Source of the DNA: JAGPHI01 sp036641735
GTDB taxonomy: Bacteria > Bacillota > Clostridia > Oscillospirales > Ruminococcaceae
DNA: 14,442 bases
Assembly (NCBI GenBank): GCA_036641735.1
Contig: JAVWEG010000055.1
Coordinates: forward strand, 1 to 14,442
Direction of reading: 5' to 3'
Part shown: one piece after another, positions 14,396-14,442 of the stretch
Numbering within the stretch: the stretch's first letter is position 1
How the letters are laid out: each line of letters opens with the position of its first letter
Translations under genes and position numbers: made by a program
The notes under the pieces: generated by a model
The model's input: the letters and a program-made list of their open reading frames with translations, nothing else
What the model was told of the DNA's origin: nothing
The model's database searches: none

Positions 14396-14442
14396 CGCAG
14401 CTGCGCTACGGCAAGCCCGTAAGGGATTGCTATGTTTCAATG
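14396..14442. other. GC-rich unassigned end segment
   Basis: The last ~47 bases upstream of radA are clearly richer in G and C than the surrounding AT-rich DNA and include the palindrome GCAGCTGC and a short TACGG-CAAGC-CCGTA hairpin. On the minus strand one frame is open up to a TAG about 30 bases upstream of the radA ribosome binding site. It may be the end of an upstream gene or a dispersed repeat; the window is too short to tell. Confidence 0.35.

Noticed and set aside
1..14442. CRISPR array, tRNA, rRNA, prophage or insertion sequence
   Set aside because: No regularly spaced repeats, cloverleaf, rRNA segments, transposase or phage gene was seen; the Xer protein sits in a normal chromosomal context.

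Overview
The window reads as an ordinary chromosomal stretch of an AT-rich low-GC Gram-positive (Firmicutes), most likely a member of Clostridia. The evidence is a T-box leader in front of tyrS, strong AGGAGG-type ribosome binding sites, frequent UUG starts (dapA, radA), the queA-tgt-yajC-DUF3792 gene order, and a SpoIIM-like sporulation membrane protein beside a Xer recombinase. I cannot place it below class level. I see no prophage, insertion sequence, CRISPR array, rRNA or tRNA.

Layout. 1-1393: the 3' end of a T-box riboswitch with its terminator, then tyrS, closed by a long perfect hairpin that can also stop transcription from the other side. 1412-5821 (minus strand): a compact operon read asd > dapA > dapB > CapA-like lipoprotein > stand-alone ACT-domain protein. 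The first three genes take aspartyl phosphate to tetrahydrodipicolinate on the lysine/diaminopimelate route. The last gene matches the C-terminal regulatory half of aspartokinase with no kinase domain attached. 5822-6018: a divergent promoter region bounded by two exact 13-bp direct repeats. 6019-9140 (plus strand): queA and tgt (queuosine tRNA modification), then yajC (Sec translocase accessory) with its own promoter, then a four-helix DUF3792/TIGR04086 membrane protein. 9148-10038 (minus): an EamA-type transporter, divergent from proC (10177-10986, proline synthesis). 11055-11687: a SpoIIM-like protein convergent with a XerC/XerD-type recombinase (11702-12721, minus). 12722-12967: a gene-free stretch with a perfect 30-bp palindrome and a tandem repeat. 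12968-14347 (minus): radA. The last ~50 bases are noticeably more GC-rich and unassigned.

I did not find a wholly new multi-gene system. The points most worth a second look are: the detached aspartokinase-type regulatory subunit in the dap operon; two downstream genes (DUF3792 and spoIIM) whose translation start signals lie inside the terminator hairpin of the gene before them; the perfect palindrome just upstream of the Xer recombinase; and the paired repeats around the asd/queA promoters.
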